A stretch of 64,000 bases of DNA from Saprospiraceae bacterium. Lineage in GTDB: Bacteria; Bacteroidota; Bacteroidia; Chitinophagales; Saprospiraceae. Positions within the stretch are counted from its first letter, which is position 1, and each line of letters starts with the position of its first letter. The position numbers and the translations under genes were made by a program. The stretch covers positions 186,001 through 250,000 of the forward strand of contig JADJNF010000010.1 in NCBI GenBank assembly GCA_016714445.1, written 5' to 3'. The notes below the pieces were generated by a model, which was not told where the DNA came from, did no database searches, and saw nothing but the letters and a program-made list of their open reading frames with translations. This document shows positions 34,417 to 42,928 of the stretch, piece by piece.

Positions 34417-34651
34417 GTGTGTATAACATATTGCACTTTTTCCAAGATAAGTATGAAAATGGGCACATCGTAATTTTGAGAATTTGTCAAGAAGGAATAT
34501 TTCCGCTATTTACCCCCGGCCCCAGGTCGCTTTGGACCTGACAGGCCTGAAGGGGAGATCAGCCCTTCGAATGGAGATATTGGGTGGGGCGTCCCTTAAG
34601 GGAATGAGGGTAGCGAGGCTTTTATATATTTGTGCAATATGTTATACACAC
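34417..34651. repeat. 20-bp perfect inverted repeat around palindrome-rich spacer
   Basis: GTGTGTATAACATATTGCAC (34417-34436) and its exact reverse complement (34632-34651) enclose 195 bases. The spacer holds CAGGTC/GACCTG (34523-34540), a CCCCGGCC context and TCCCTTAAGGGA (34591-34602). The whole 34294-35096 interval has no credible gene. The structure could fold as a large cruciform or mark the ends of a small non-coding element. Confidence 0.65.
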
Positions 34652-34958
34652 AAAGCGCCATATAACTTCTAAGCGTTCGTTGTGTCCAAATGACATGCGG
34701 TGATCGCCCTTTTAAGCGGAATCAGCCTTAGGAGGATAGCTGTGCCAGACTTTCACTCCGTTGGATTGATTAATCCTATGGGGTGAAAAACCCACCAAAC
34801 GCAGACAGACAAAATTGTAACTTATATGGATATATCGACAGGTTCCTTGATTAGTCATAGTCCTATGCAAATTAATTACAAAGACATTAGTAGTATATTT
34901 TATGTGTTATCATAGTTAGAAAACTTTCGAAAATCATCCTGAAATTAATTATCCTGAT

Positions 34959-35090
34959 TATATTTGACATTAAATTAAGCCGAAAGACACCATTGAAAGC
35001 CTATTCAACAGACAGCATTACCCTTATTCCTGATACCGGCCTTCCGCCAATGGACGGACAATCGTTCAATTTTCCTTTGTGTTAGATAAC
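34959..35090 (+). repeat. Recurrent junction sequence, copy near LuxR gene
   Basis: TATATTTGACATTAAATT (from 34959) and CAATTTTCCTTTGTGTTAG (from 35066) repeat the pair of motifs seen at 28169/28299. GTTAGAT at 35081 fits GTTRRRY. The latter lies 10 bases before ATG 35097. Confidence 0.4.
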
Positions 35091-35096
35091 ATTTTG

Positions 35097-35543
35097 ATGA
35101 AACTAAAAGACATGTTATCAAAACTTCAAAAGTATTTTCCAGTAATTGCTCTTATTTTATCATCCATAGCAATTTCAATTAGGTCAATTGATGGAAAAAT
35201 TAACTTGGTCTTGCACAAATACCCAGCTCTTATCTTTTTAATGGTAGTTATTAGCTCTTTCTTAGTTGCAATCTACTTTCAAATCAATAAAAGAAAAATT
35301 TTAAGCCTTTCAAATAAAATTAAGGAGCAGTCCAAAATTAGAAATGAAGAATTTGATGCTCTGCTTAATGAATTGACAGAGAGACAAAGGGAAGTGTATG
35401 ACTTGATTATATCGGGAAAGACAAATAAAGAAATAATGACCGAGCTATTTATCGAACAAAGTACGCTGAAGTCACACATTAATCAAATTTATAAAAAATT
35501 GAACATCAAAAGCAGGGGTGAGTTGAAGGTAAAACCCGGATAG
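35097..35543 (+). CDS. Membrane-anchored LuxR-type HTH regulator
   Basis: This protein of about 148 residues begins at ATG 35097; a GTG at 35079 lies inside the junction motif. Two hydrophobic segments (about 12-30 and 43-65) are followed by a short coiled region and a C-terminal LuxR/GerE helix-turn-helix: LTERQREVYDLIISGKTNKE then STLKSHINQIYKKLNIKSRG. It likely regulates transcription from the membrane. No sensor domain or partner kinase is adjacent; targets are unknown. Confidence 0.8.
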   Translation: MKLKDMLSKLQKYFPVIALILSSIAISIRSIDGKINLVLHKYPALIFLMVVISSFLVAIYFQINKRKILSLSNKIKEQSKIRNEEFDALLNELTERQREVYDLIISGKTNKEIMTELFIEQSTLKSHINQIYKKLNIKSRGELKVKPG

Positions 35544-35652
35544 TCATAAATATTAGATAAAATCAACCCTTTTTCAACCCCAAATTATTTGTTCTACTTG
35601 ATGCAAACGGGGATATTTGCGCATTATAAATTTTCACTAAAATTAGATGTAA

Positions 35653-35838
35653 ATGAAAAGTAATTTATTGTACTTCGCAATGTTCCTGATCATCCTTTGC
35701 ATTCCCTTTAGGGGTAATGAAAATGAAGTTCGTTGGTTATGGGTAGATCGACCATGGATACCATTGACTTTAATTTTGGCTTCATTGATATGTATTGCTC
35801 TGTATATATACAAAAAAGAACTAATAAAAAAACATTAG
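35653..35838 (+). CDS. Small membrane protein, unknown
   Basis: This 61-residue frame has two hydrophobic segments, LYFAMFLIILCIPF and WIPLTLILASLICIALYIY, joined by a short charged loop, and a Lys-rich end. I recognise no family. It follows the LuxR-type membrane regulator by 109 bases on the same strand, and may be functionally linked or only chance. Confidence 0.45.
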   Translation: MKSNLLYFAMFLIILCIPFRGNENEVRWLWVDRPWIPLTLILASLICIALYIYKKELIKKH

Positions 35839-35881
35839 CTAAACTACTAGGTTTTCGTAGTGTGGGCAGCACATGACACGG

Positions 35882-35921
35882 ATCCGCTTCATGTAGAGAA
35901 CGTTACCCATCGCAAGCGGAT
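35882..35921. repeat. Hairpin ATCCGCTT / AAGCGGAT
   Basis: Perfect 8-bp arms are separated by 24 bases downstream of the small membrane gene. It could be a weak terminator, but there is no T-run. The wider gap 35839-36394 contains no gene. Confidence 0.4.
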
Positions 35922-36006
35922 ATCGGAACCAGCCTTTCTCTAAATTTGATAAATGATTCCACTCTGAAAAGTCCATAATTTTAATAAAATACAAATTCTG
36001 ATTTCA

Positions 36007-36092
36007 ACTGCACTGATAATCAAACGTTTCCCTTTAGGGTCAGGGTAAAAAACGTTTGATTATCATTCAAATTGTATTTTTGGAGTGGACTC
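36007..36092 (-). repeat. Dispersed 87-bp palindromic element, copy 2
   Basis: Read on the minus strand, this matches 4884-4970 over its whole length: GAGTCCACTCCAAAAATACA, TGATAATCAAACG, TTTTTTACCCTGACCCTAAA and TTTGATTATCAGTGCAGT. Here the stem arms GATAATCAAACGTTT and AACGTTTGATTATC pair perfectly over 14 bases. Confidence 0.7.
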
Positions 36093-36394
36093 ATAAATAA
36101 ATCCAGCAGGACGAAAAACCCTCCATAAGCGCGCTAAAGAAATGTGACATAACGTAGGAATATTCGTAGCCAATCTGTCTGCCATTTATCCTTTGTAAGT
36201 AGGTCACAAAAGTCTAAGAAGACCATTTTGTGCTTCAGCATCACAGTAAAACTTTTCAAAACCATCCGAGAATAAAATAACCTGTCTATATTTGAAGTTC
36301 ATAACTTAGGCAGACGGGAATTTATCCACTTGGCTTTGTTTTGTGTTAATATTTTTGAATAAGCCAGTATAAAATAAAGTAAAACTTATAAGTT

Positions 36395-37033
36395 TTGACA
36401 AAACAAAGAGATATAAAGATTATTTGGATTTTGACACCATGTATTGGGATATTACTTTTTGTGATATTGTATTTTGTGGCAACTTTATATTATCCCGGCG
36501 GCTCACAGTTTGACACAAATGCAGTAGGTTTCAGTTGGACTGATAATTATTGGTGCAATCTGCTAAATGACTTTGCACTTAACGGGCAAAAAAATATGGC
36601 AAAACCTATTGCTTTGACCGCAATGCTTATCCTTTGTATGTCACTTGCTTATTTTTGGTGGCAATTTCCAAAATACACCCATCTTGGTAAATATTATGCA
36701 TATGGAATACAGATATCCGGGACCCTTGCTATGACCATTGGACTTCTGCTTTTTACAAAAATTGACCACGACCTAGTAACCAATTTGGCTTCATTATTTG
36801 GTCTGTTGGCAACTACAGGAACATTCTTAGGACTATACAAAAATGGGTGGAAAACACTTTTATATTTTGGTCTATTGAATATTATTCTTATTGTTGCAAA
36901 CAATATTTTGTACTATAACAAAGATTGGATTTTTTATTTACCCATAGTCCAGAAAATAACATTTATTACTTTTCTAATTTGGATATGTTGCATTGATATA
37001 AAAATATACAGAATGACGCTACATCATAACTAA
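36395..37033 (+). CDS. Six-TM membrane protein, unknown (DUF998-like)
   Basis: This 212-residue protein has about six hydrophobic helices and a conserved-looking periplasmic loop, YYPGGSQFDTNAVGFSWTDN, followed by YWCNLLNDFALNGQKN. That first loop resembles DUF998-type proteins. No enzyme motif is evident. The start is TTG 36395, since no ATG is available before the first helix. It is a single gene preceded by a weak copy of the junction motif (36325-36350). Confidence 0.6.
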   Translation: MTKQRDIKIIWILTPCIGILLFVILYFVATLYYPGGSQFDTNAVGFSWTDNYWCNLLNDFALNGQKNMAKPIALTAMLILCMSLAYFWWQFPKYTHLGKYYAYGIQISGTLAMTIGLLLFTKIDHDLVTNLASLFGLLATTGTFLGLYKNGWKTLLYFGLLNIILIVANNILYYNKDWIFYLPIVQKITFITFLIWICCIDIKIYRMTLHHN

Positions 37034-37113
37034 TATTTTGTTTGATCAGAGTAGTAATCAAAGCTCAAAATTATCACAATTGATTCTATTTTGTCAGTTT
37101 ACTTTTTTGGATG

Positions 37114-37287
37114 TATTCTCAAAATAAAGGGTTTGATAAAAATGATTTAAGCAATGTTGAATTTGAGTAAGGACGAAGTTTAGTTTACCCCAAGTGGGAA
37201 CACGCAGCTTGTCTTTAAAGTAATTTATGGTCTTTATAATGAAAACATAATTTTTCTTAGAGCAAATTATGGTCAGACTAAGTATAA
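37114..37287. repeat. TACTCAAAAT element, diverged copy D
   Basis: ATTCTCAAAATAAAGGGTTT (from 37115) and AATTTGAGTAAGGACGAAG (from 37160) correspond to the first module of copy B. After about 65 inserted bases, ACATAATTTTTCTTAGAG and GGTCAGACTAAGTATAAT correspond to the second module. It occupies most of the gap between 37033 and 37403. Confidence 0.5.
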
Positions 37288-37402
37288 TTAAGTAAGATTT
37301 TGATGATATTTCCTAAGTTAAAAAAGAAGTATTAAAATGTGGAAAGATTATTTAAAAAATTGATCCCTGCTTGCAAAAAGTGGAGATTTAGAAGCAAGCC
37401 TG

Positions 37403-37840
37403 TCACTTTTTAATCTTAGATATGGTCTGACCAATGACGGTCGAGGTTTTTTTGATATCTTTCATAGCAAAATCAATGGCTTCTTTTATCAATGCTTCTA
37501 CATTAGGGTTTCTATAGTCTTCCATTTTTTTAATATCAATATGTCTGATAAGATTTCCTGTGCCGGACAAAAGCTTGTACGGATCATCCAAAAGAGTCCC
37601 TTTATTAAATCCCAGATTCATATGATTAGTGTAAATCGGGAGCATACAAAAAGCATCAGAAAGCTTATCAGATATCGAAAATACAGCAGTGATGGCATGG
37701 GTATGATAAATGAGTTCGTTGCTCTCGGGATATAAGTCCAGTATATATAGCCGTACATCTTCAAATAGAGATATTACTTCCTGACTTTTGAAATCAAGTA
37801 AAAACCGGAAGTCCGGGTGAATAGGTCGTTTAGGGTTCAT
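37403..37840 (-). CDS. DUF1801 domain protein
   Basis: This 145-residue protein contains LDFKSQEVISLFEDVRLYIL, then LYPESNELIYHTHAITAVFS (about 32-51), MLPIYTNHMNLGFNKG and a C-terminal helical LIKEAIDFAMKDIKK. This is the DUF1801 fold, related to but distinct from the copy at 26423. It starts 17 bases after the cyclase stop on the same strand, so the two are probably cotranscribed. The function is unknown. Confidence 0.75.
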   Translation of the reverse strand: MNPKRPIHPDFRFLLDFKSQEVISLFEDVRLYILDLYPESNELIYHTHAITAVFSISDKLSDAFCMLPIYTNHMNLGFNKGTLLDDPYKLLSGTGNLIRHIDIKKMEDYRNPNVEALIKEAIDFAMKDIKKTSTVIGQTISKIKK

Positions 37841-37857
37841 ATTCTAAAATTTACTTT

Positions 37858-38550
37858 TTACTCAAAAACAGCTACGGCTCTGACAGGAGACCCTGTGCCA
37901 CCTCTTATTTTAAGCGGCAATGCTATAAATCGAAATCGACCGCGGTTCAATAATTTATCCAGGTTCACCAAGTTTTCATAATGTGTAAATCCCATTTCAC
38001 CACAAATCTGGTGTACTTCTTTGTTTGATACTTTGGGCACGCCAGGGGACATGGTTTCGACACCGAATGCTGAGATTTTTTGTTCTCCCAGCCATACCGC
38101 AGCTTCCGCTGTAATACCAGGACCATTTATCCAATGTTCTGTATCAAAATAACGCGAGTAATGATCCGTGCAAATCAGAACGGTATCACCCTTTTTTATG
38201 GTTAATCCTGAATTTTGTACAGAAGCTGCCAATTCAGCGGATGATATCAACTGTGATAGCCCTTTATGCCTGAAATCCAAACAAATACCTTCCGTATAAA
38301 ACATCGATAGCGGCATGGTATCAATAGATTGTCCGGCATATTTTTTACCCATATGACTTAATGCATCAACGTGTGAGCCAGTATGTTCGCCCATTTCCAA
38401 TTTTAGTACACTTGGAGTTTTGGAAAAGGCATTTTCATCTCCTTCCCATTCTTCATGCGTAGCGTGTATCCCTATTTTTACTTGCGGAAGTCCTTTGTAC
38501 ACCGGCATTCCATCATATATTTCCTGACTAAGGTCAATGATTTCAGGCAT
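37858..38550 (-). CDS. Cyclase-family amidohydrolase (kynurenine formamidase-like)
   Basis: This 230-residue protein has the family signature HxGxHxDxxxH as GEHTGSHVDALSHMGK (about 54-69), the metal-binding core of kynurenine-formamidase/cyclase enzymes. The IDLSQEIYDGMPVYKGLP start, VLICTDHYSRYFD and the GVETMSPG segment are also typical. It hydrolyses an N-formyl amide or opens a cyclic amide or ester; the substrate is not predictable here. It is cotranscribed with the DUF1801 gene. Confidence 0.85.
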   Translation of the reverse strand: MPEIIDLSQEIYDGMPVYKGLPQVKIGIHATHEEWEGDENAFSKTPSVLKLEMGEHTGSHVDALSHMGKKYAGQSIDTMPLSMFYTEGICLDFRHKGLSQLISSAELAASVQNSGLTIKKGDTVLICTDHYSRYFDTEHWINGPGITAEAAVWLGEQKISAFGVETMSPGVPKVSNKEVHQICGEMGFTHYENLVNLDKLLNRGRFRFIALPLKIRGGTGSPVRAVAVFE

Positions 38551-38618
38551 TCTTTATTTTTAAAAGACAAAATTACAATATAAATACATGTAAAATCCAT
38601 TGAAGGTTTTAAAAGACC

Positions 38619-39369
38619 TTATCCCAGCCATTCCTTAAAATCTCCTACGCGCTCACGACTGACTATTACTTCTTCTTTATTGTAAGATTTTAGTGTGAGT
38701 TTGAGACGTGAATTGCTGTACACGACAATATCTTTCAGTGCTGTGTGGCCGATGATATACTTGCGACTAATACGGAAAAACTGTGTAGGATCCAATTCTT
38801 TTTCAAGGGATTCTAAGGTGGTGTCGAGCAAAAAGGTCCTTCCTTCAAAGGTGTGTAATAAAAGTGCCCTTAAATTCACTGTAAAACAATTCAACTTCTT
38901 CGATCGGGATGATTTTGATATGGTCTCCAACTTTGACACTAAAGCGTTTTTTGTATTCAGGAGCCTGAGATGATGTAAACAATTGACGGATCATCTGCAT
39001 ATCGATGGCAGGTTTAGGAGATATCGTTTTCCTGTATTTTTCGACGGCTACTTCCAGGTCGTCTTCATCAATTGGCTTTAATAAATAATCAATGCTATTG
39101 AGTTTAAAAGCCCGAAGTGCATACTCGTCATACGCCGTAGTAAAAATGATTGGACTTTGGATGGACACTTTTTCAAAAATCTCAAACGACAAACCATCGG
39201 ATAGCTGTATGTCCAGGAAAATCAAATCAGGGTGGGAATTTTGCTGAAACCACTCTATAGCTTCCCTGACCGAGTGCAACATGACTTGGACAGGAATATT
39301 GAGTTTTTCCAATTTGCGTTGCAACATCCGAGCTGCAGGCTTTTCGTCTTCAATGATGATGGTGGTCAT
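38619..39369 (-). pseudogene. LytTR-family response regulator, split by a frameshift
   Basis: The receiver domain (from 39369, MTTIIIEDEKPAARMLQRKL; phosphoacceptor in LIFLDIQLSDG) and the LytTR DNA-binding domain (to 38619, LEKELDPTQFFRISRKYIIG) lie in different frames. The receiver frame ends FYSEFKGTFITHL. Removing one base near 38851-38856 (GTGTGT) restores FYSEFKGTFIHTFEGRTFLL, which aligns without gaps to the intact paralogue at 50832. The repaired protein would have 249 residues. The cause may be slippage, a read error or true inactivation. It sits downstream of its LytS-type kinase. Confidence 0.8.
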
Positions 39370-39381
39370 ATTTACAGGTTT

Positions 39382-39708
39382 TTATACAAAATCATTTTTT
39401 TCTTTTTCACTATTCATCAGTTCTCTGATTTTGCGTTTTTCCCATTCCTTTCCAAAAATAAGATCTATGGTAAAGACATTGAGCCCGTGTGCCACTAATC
39501 CTATTCCCCACCAAAAAGCAGTAGAGAAATTTCTGAATTCAAAGAGCGATGCGTTGTTTTTGCTGTAAGTATAATTGGCATAAATGATCATTACATTGAC
39601 CACTAGATAAACCAATAAATGAATGTAAAAACCTTTTAATTTTTTTACCCTTTTTCGTGCTGCTTCATAAGCTATTTCCTGATCAAAATTATTCATGATT
39701 ATTCCCAT
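39382..39708 (-). CDS. 2TM-domain protein
   Basis: This 108-residue protein reads FDQEIAYEAARKRVKKLKGF, then two membrane segments (about 28-45 and 62-80) and FGKEWEKRKIRELMNSEKEK. The same 2TM module is fused to the C-terminus of the histidine kinase directly upstream, which it overlaps by 10 bases. Such modules accompany LytS-type kinases in Bacteroidota and may help membrane assembly of the sensor. The exact role is unknown. Confidence 0.8.
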   Translation of the reverse strand: MGIIMNNFDQEIAYEAARKRVKKLKGFYIHLLVYLVVNVMIIYANYTYSKNNASLFEFRNFSTAFWWGIGLVAHGLNVFTIDLIFGKEWEKRKIRELMNSEKEKNDFV

Positions 39709-41054
39709 TTACGTTGATTATTATTTTGTTGTTTTTCCATCAGTTCATTTATTTTTCTTTCTTCCCAGGTTCTGCCATAGCCAAATACTGAAAATGCCTG
39801 CATTGCTACACCCAATCCCCATCCGATCATTGGAAAAATAAACCACTTAAATTGCCAGGAAGTTTGATAATTAATCCAGGCAAGCAATGGAATGACAAAA
39901 CAATACGAAATCAGATTTCCATAAAAATCCTTAATGTCTTTGACTTGTTTTTTTGCTTTTAAATATGCGTCCACTTCATTATATTTTTTATTTTTTATTA
40001 ATGATATTTCTTTAGTCAATATTGGTATTTTTACCAGGAAGTTGGCTTCATCAGCATCGACTATCACGGGCTTTTCCGTCAGGATGGAATACCTGCTGAC
40101 TATATTTTTTAATCCTACGCCTGACCCACTTTGTAAGACTTCTTTTTTCTGAAGATTATTAGATACCAAGAGATAATCACCATCCATTGTAATTGTGATG
40201 TGTAGCGGTTGCATATCACTTACGATGTTGTGTTTGATTGTGTTTTCCAGGAGCAATTGTAACGATAAAGGCACTACTTTGGCATCTTCGTCTATAGGTG
40301 TATCCGGCAGACTATAGGTCAAACTGTTTTCAAACCGCATGGACAGCAACTTCATATACGTCTTTGCAAAATTCAATTCTTCTTTTAAAGGAACCAGCTC
40401 TTTGTCTTTTTGATCTAGCACATAACGATATATTTTGGATAACGATGTGGTAAACCTTTGGGCATTTTCCGGATTCTCTTCTATCAGCGAACTCAATACA
40501 TTCAGACTATTGAATAAAAAATGTGGGTCGATTTGGTTTTTTAATGTTTCAAATTGAGCAGATGCATTTCCTGCAATGATTTTCTGTTCTTTGAATTTAT
40601 TTTCTTGTAATTTTTTGTACAATGTAATTAAATAATAGATAAGTAAAACCACAAAAGTCACAATTAAGCTTCCCAAATAATTGCTAAATATCTGATTCTC
40701 CCAAAAAGCGTCCATTGATTTTTTTTCAATGATGATTTCAATAATAAATCTTACTAGCCAAATTCCAGCCATTGATAGTGGAATGCTTCCCAGAAAGCCT
40801 GCTAAGATTCTTTGATATTCTTTATTGGGATTCCATCTAACTTTTGAAGTCAAAAAATCAAAATACGTACTATTGATCAAGGTAAGCATAAATGCCATCA
40901 TTGTACCGTACAAAAATTCACGAACAAAAGCTGTATCCAAGTTGAACTCTCTTTCAAAAAGAAAAGTTATTACTGATAAGACAACAGATATAACCAAAGC
41001 AACCACCAAGCTTATTGAAGATGTTTTAATAATATATTGAATTTCCTTTTGCAC
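39699..41054 (-). CDS. LytS-type sensor histidine kinase fused to a C-terminal 2TM module
   Basis: This 451-residue protein has four membrane segments (about 1-150), a His_kinase domain with phospho-His motif QIDPHFLFNSLNVLSSLIEE (about 170-190), the N-box LLENTIKHN (about 270) and G-box SGVGLKNI. A C-terminal 2TM module follows (about 350-440) ending RTWEERKINELMEKQQ. The C-terminal module returns the chain to the membrane after the kinase, which is unusual. It should phosphorylate the LytTR regulator encoded 330 bases downstream, now frameshifted. Its upstream gene, an exported TPR-like protein, ends 25 bases before it. Confidence 0.85.
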   Translation of the reverse strand: MQKEIQYIIKTSSISLVVALVISVVLSVITFLFEREFNLDTAFVREFLYGTMMAFMLTLINSTYFDFLTSKVRWNPNKEYQRILAGFLGSIPLSMAGIWLVRFIIEIIIEKKSMDAFWENQIFSNYLGSLIVTFVVLLIYYLITLYKKLQENKFKEQKIIAGNASAQFETLKNQIDPHFLFNSLNVLSSLIEENPENAQRFTTSLSKIYRYVLDQKDKELVPLKEELNFAKTYMKLLSMRFENSLTYSLPDTPIDEDAKVVPLSLQLLLENTIKHNIVSDMQPLHITITMDGDYLLVSNNLQKKEVLQSGSGVGLKNIVSRYSILTEKPVIVDADEANFLVKIPILTKEISLIKNKKYNEVDAYLKAKKQVKDIKDFYGNLISYCFVIPLLAWINYQTSWQFKWFIFPMIGWGLGVAMQAFSVFGYGRTWEERKINELMEKQQNNNQRKWE

Positions 41055-41079
41055 AATTTCTGATTGAAAACTTATATAA

Positions 41080-41700
41080 TTACTTACAGGCTGCTACTAT
41101 AGATTGTGCTCTGTCCAATCCCCAATTGGGATGAAAGGCACTTTCAGGCTTAAAAGTAGCAAAAAGTTCGACTGCTTTTTCTGCTTTTGCACACAAAGGT
41201 TTGGTATCAGTGCCAAAAAACTTAGCAGAACCCATTTCAAATTCGGTTTTACTTAATACAACCCTTGGGTTTTCGGGAGCGATAGCTTCCGCTTTGCCAT
41301 ATATTTCCATGACCGTTCCTGACAGTTTCATCCCATTTGTCATAGGATCGAAAGCTATCCAAGCCGTGTGAATCATCGCTTGCATCACCAGCAACTCGGG
41401 ATGATTGGCTTGTTTTTTCAATTCGACATCCAATGCTGCCTGTGCTTTTTTGAGCAAGGCATCGATTTGGGTTTTATCTTTGGTAGAAAATGCTGTGGTG
41501 GTACTTACCAAAGCCACATAATAGTTGGGCAACCAATTGTCTTTTTCGGCAGCTGCTATTCTTTCGAACATGGCTACTGCTTCACTATTTTTGCCTTGAG
41601 ACCAAAGCCCCATAGCAGATTGCATTCCTTTTTCATAAGCGGTTTGGCCAAATGTGGAGAAGCTAAAAGTTGCTAATAAAAATACGATTAAATGTTTCAT
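41080..41700 (-). CDS. Exported TPR-like protein
   Basis: This 206-residue protein has a signal peptide (MKHLIVFLLATFSFSTFGQT). The mature part has TPR-like helices: GLWSQGKNSEAVAMFERIAA, LLKKAQAALDVELKKQANHP, and IYGKAEAIAPENPRVVLSKT. It is likely a periplasmic protein acting through protein-protein contact. It belongs to a minus-strand cluster DUF2141 - TPR - kinase - 2TM - regulator, which suggests a link with the signalling pair. Confidence 0.75.
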   Translation of the reverse strand: MKHLIVFLLATFSFSTFGQTAYEKGMQSAMGLWSQGKNSEAVAMFERIAAAEKDNWLPNYYVALVSTTTAFSTKDKTQIDALLKKAQAALDVELKKQANHPELLVMQAMIHTAWIAFDPMTNGMKLSGTVMEIYGKAEAIAPENPRVVLSKTEFEMGSAKFFGTDTKPLCAKAEKAVELFATFKPESAFHPNWGLDRAQSIVAACK

Positions 41701-41828
41701 GATTTTAATATTTGTTGATTAGTAAATTTGCTGATTTGCTGATTTATTTTTGGAATATCTCTCCGAATAATGTTTGTCAAACTGTTAGAATAAATGTTTC
41801 ATATTTTAAATTAAGTTGTTATTTGATT

Positions 41829-42239
41829 TTAATTTAATTTGATAACCATGGATTTGTTGTCAGTTAGTTGAAATTTAGCATCTTCGTATTTTGGTGGTCC
41901 CATGTTTCCTTTGGCGTCATTTGAACATCCGTATCCTTCTTTAGGAATACCAAACCAACCAGTATCCAATTTGCCGTTATTGTTTTCATCATGATAAAGT
42001 GAAATCGCAAATTCACCATCAGGTATGTTTTCAAATACAACCTTGGCGGTATTCGCTTTGATATCGCCTACTTTGCTGTAGATCGTTTTTTTCATAAAGG
42101 TATTGGCACCATTATAAATACCTACCATGACTTTGCCTTGATTGTTTTTAAAGTTAGTGACTGTAACCGTGAGTGAATTGGTTTGTGCAAAGCTGACCAA
42201 ACTTATGAAAATTGCGATTGTTGTTAAAAGGTGTTTCAT
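41829..42239 (-). CDS. DUF2141 exported protein
   Basis: This 136-residue protein has a signal peptide ending VSFAQ. The DUF2141 core is visible in LTVTVTNFKNNQGKVMVGIY, then VFENIPDGEFAISLYHDENN (about 70-89) and GKLDTGWFGIPKEGYGCSND, with a C-terminal MVIKL strand. It is a small beta-sandwich periplasmic or surface protein of unknown role. It is first in the cluster with the TPR protein and LytS kinase and carries an upstream 21-bp motif shared with the TonB receptor gene at 46313. Confidence 0.85.
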   Translation of the reverse strand: MKHLLTTIAIFISLVSFAQTNSLTVTVTNFKNNQGKVMVGIYNGANTFMKKTIYSKVGDIKANTAKVVFENIPDGEFAISLYHDENNNGKLDTGWFGIPKEGYGCSNDAKGNMGPPKYEDAKFQLTDNKSMVIKLN

Positions 42240-42314
42240 TGATCTATGTTTTTAATTATAAGTCAAAAGTAAGGGCTTCTTTATGTGTGTACAAAAACTT
42301 GTGACCGAACTGTT

Positions 42315-42335
42315 GAATATGGAGGATGAGTTGTG
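42315..42335 (-). promoter_or_regulatory. Conserved 21-bp upstream motif, copy 1
   Basis: GAATATGGAGGATGAGTTGT followed by G is identical at 42315-42335 and 48536-48556. Here it lies 75 bases upstream of the DUF2141 start; the other copy lies 69 bases upstream of the TonB receptor start, in the same orientation. The two positions suggest a shared regulator site. Confidence 0.5.
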
Positions 42336-42430
42336 ATAATTGAGAATAATTATTGAAATCAACTTTTAACATTTACCAAAAAGGAACTATTCAAGCGGAA
42401 ATTGGGTTTTATTTTTATAAAATTCATATT

Positions 42431-42850
42431 ATGGGAAGATTTAGACAAGAGGTGGAAATCATAAATGCAAATGATACGGCATTACTGAAAGCAGGCTACA
42501 TAAAAGAATCCGAAGTAAGACAAATGAAGGTGGAAATGATGGTCGACACTGGAGCGTATATGATATGCATTAATGAAGAGTTGAAAAATCAGCTAGGCCT
42601 AGAAATAAATGATAGACAGGAAGGTGTTCTAGCAAATGGAGATAGACATCTTTTTGATATTGCTGGACCTATAGAAATTCGTATTCATAATAGAAGGACA
42701 ATATCTGAAGCTATTGTATTGCCCGGTAACGCAGAACCACTTCTTGGAAGTATTCCATTAGAAGCTATGGACTTATTGGTAGATCCCAAAATGGGGCAAC
42801 TAGTTGTTCCAAAAGATAGACCCTATATTGCTCAGACATTAATTTTGTAA
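42431..42850 (+). CDS. Retropepsin-like aspartyl protease-fold protein
   Basis: This protein of about 139 residues begins at ATG 42431 (MGRFRQEVEIINAND); the TTG at 42353 is far less likely. A single active-site-like motif MMVDTGAYMICI (about residue 38-49) and the ANGDRHLFDIAGP flap-like region followed by PLLGSIPLEAMDLLVDPKMG (ILG-like motif) match bacterial clan AA aspartic proteases that would dimerise to form the site. There is no signal peptide. Its substrate is unknown; some relatives sit beside toxin-antitoxin or mobile genes. Confidence 0.75.
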   Translation: MGRFRQEVEIINANDTALLKAGYIKESEVRQMKVEMMVDTGAYMICINEELKNQLGLEINDRQEGVLANGDRHLFDIAGPIEIRIHNRRTISEAIVLPGNAEPLLGSIPLEAMDLLVDPKMGQLVVPKDRPYIAQTLIL

Positions 42851-42928
42851 TGAGCGTTGGTATTTTTTATTGATTTAATTAAGGTAGCTTTATAAGTCAA
42901 AATTTTAAAGCTTCTTTTATGAAAAGAT

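Noticed and set aside
34185..34672. Two overlapping plus-strand frames after the DUF1398 gene
   Set aside because: They are translations of the palindromic, repeat-rich intergenic DNA and have no protein-like pattern.
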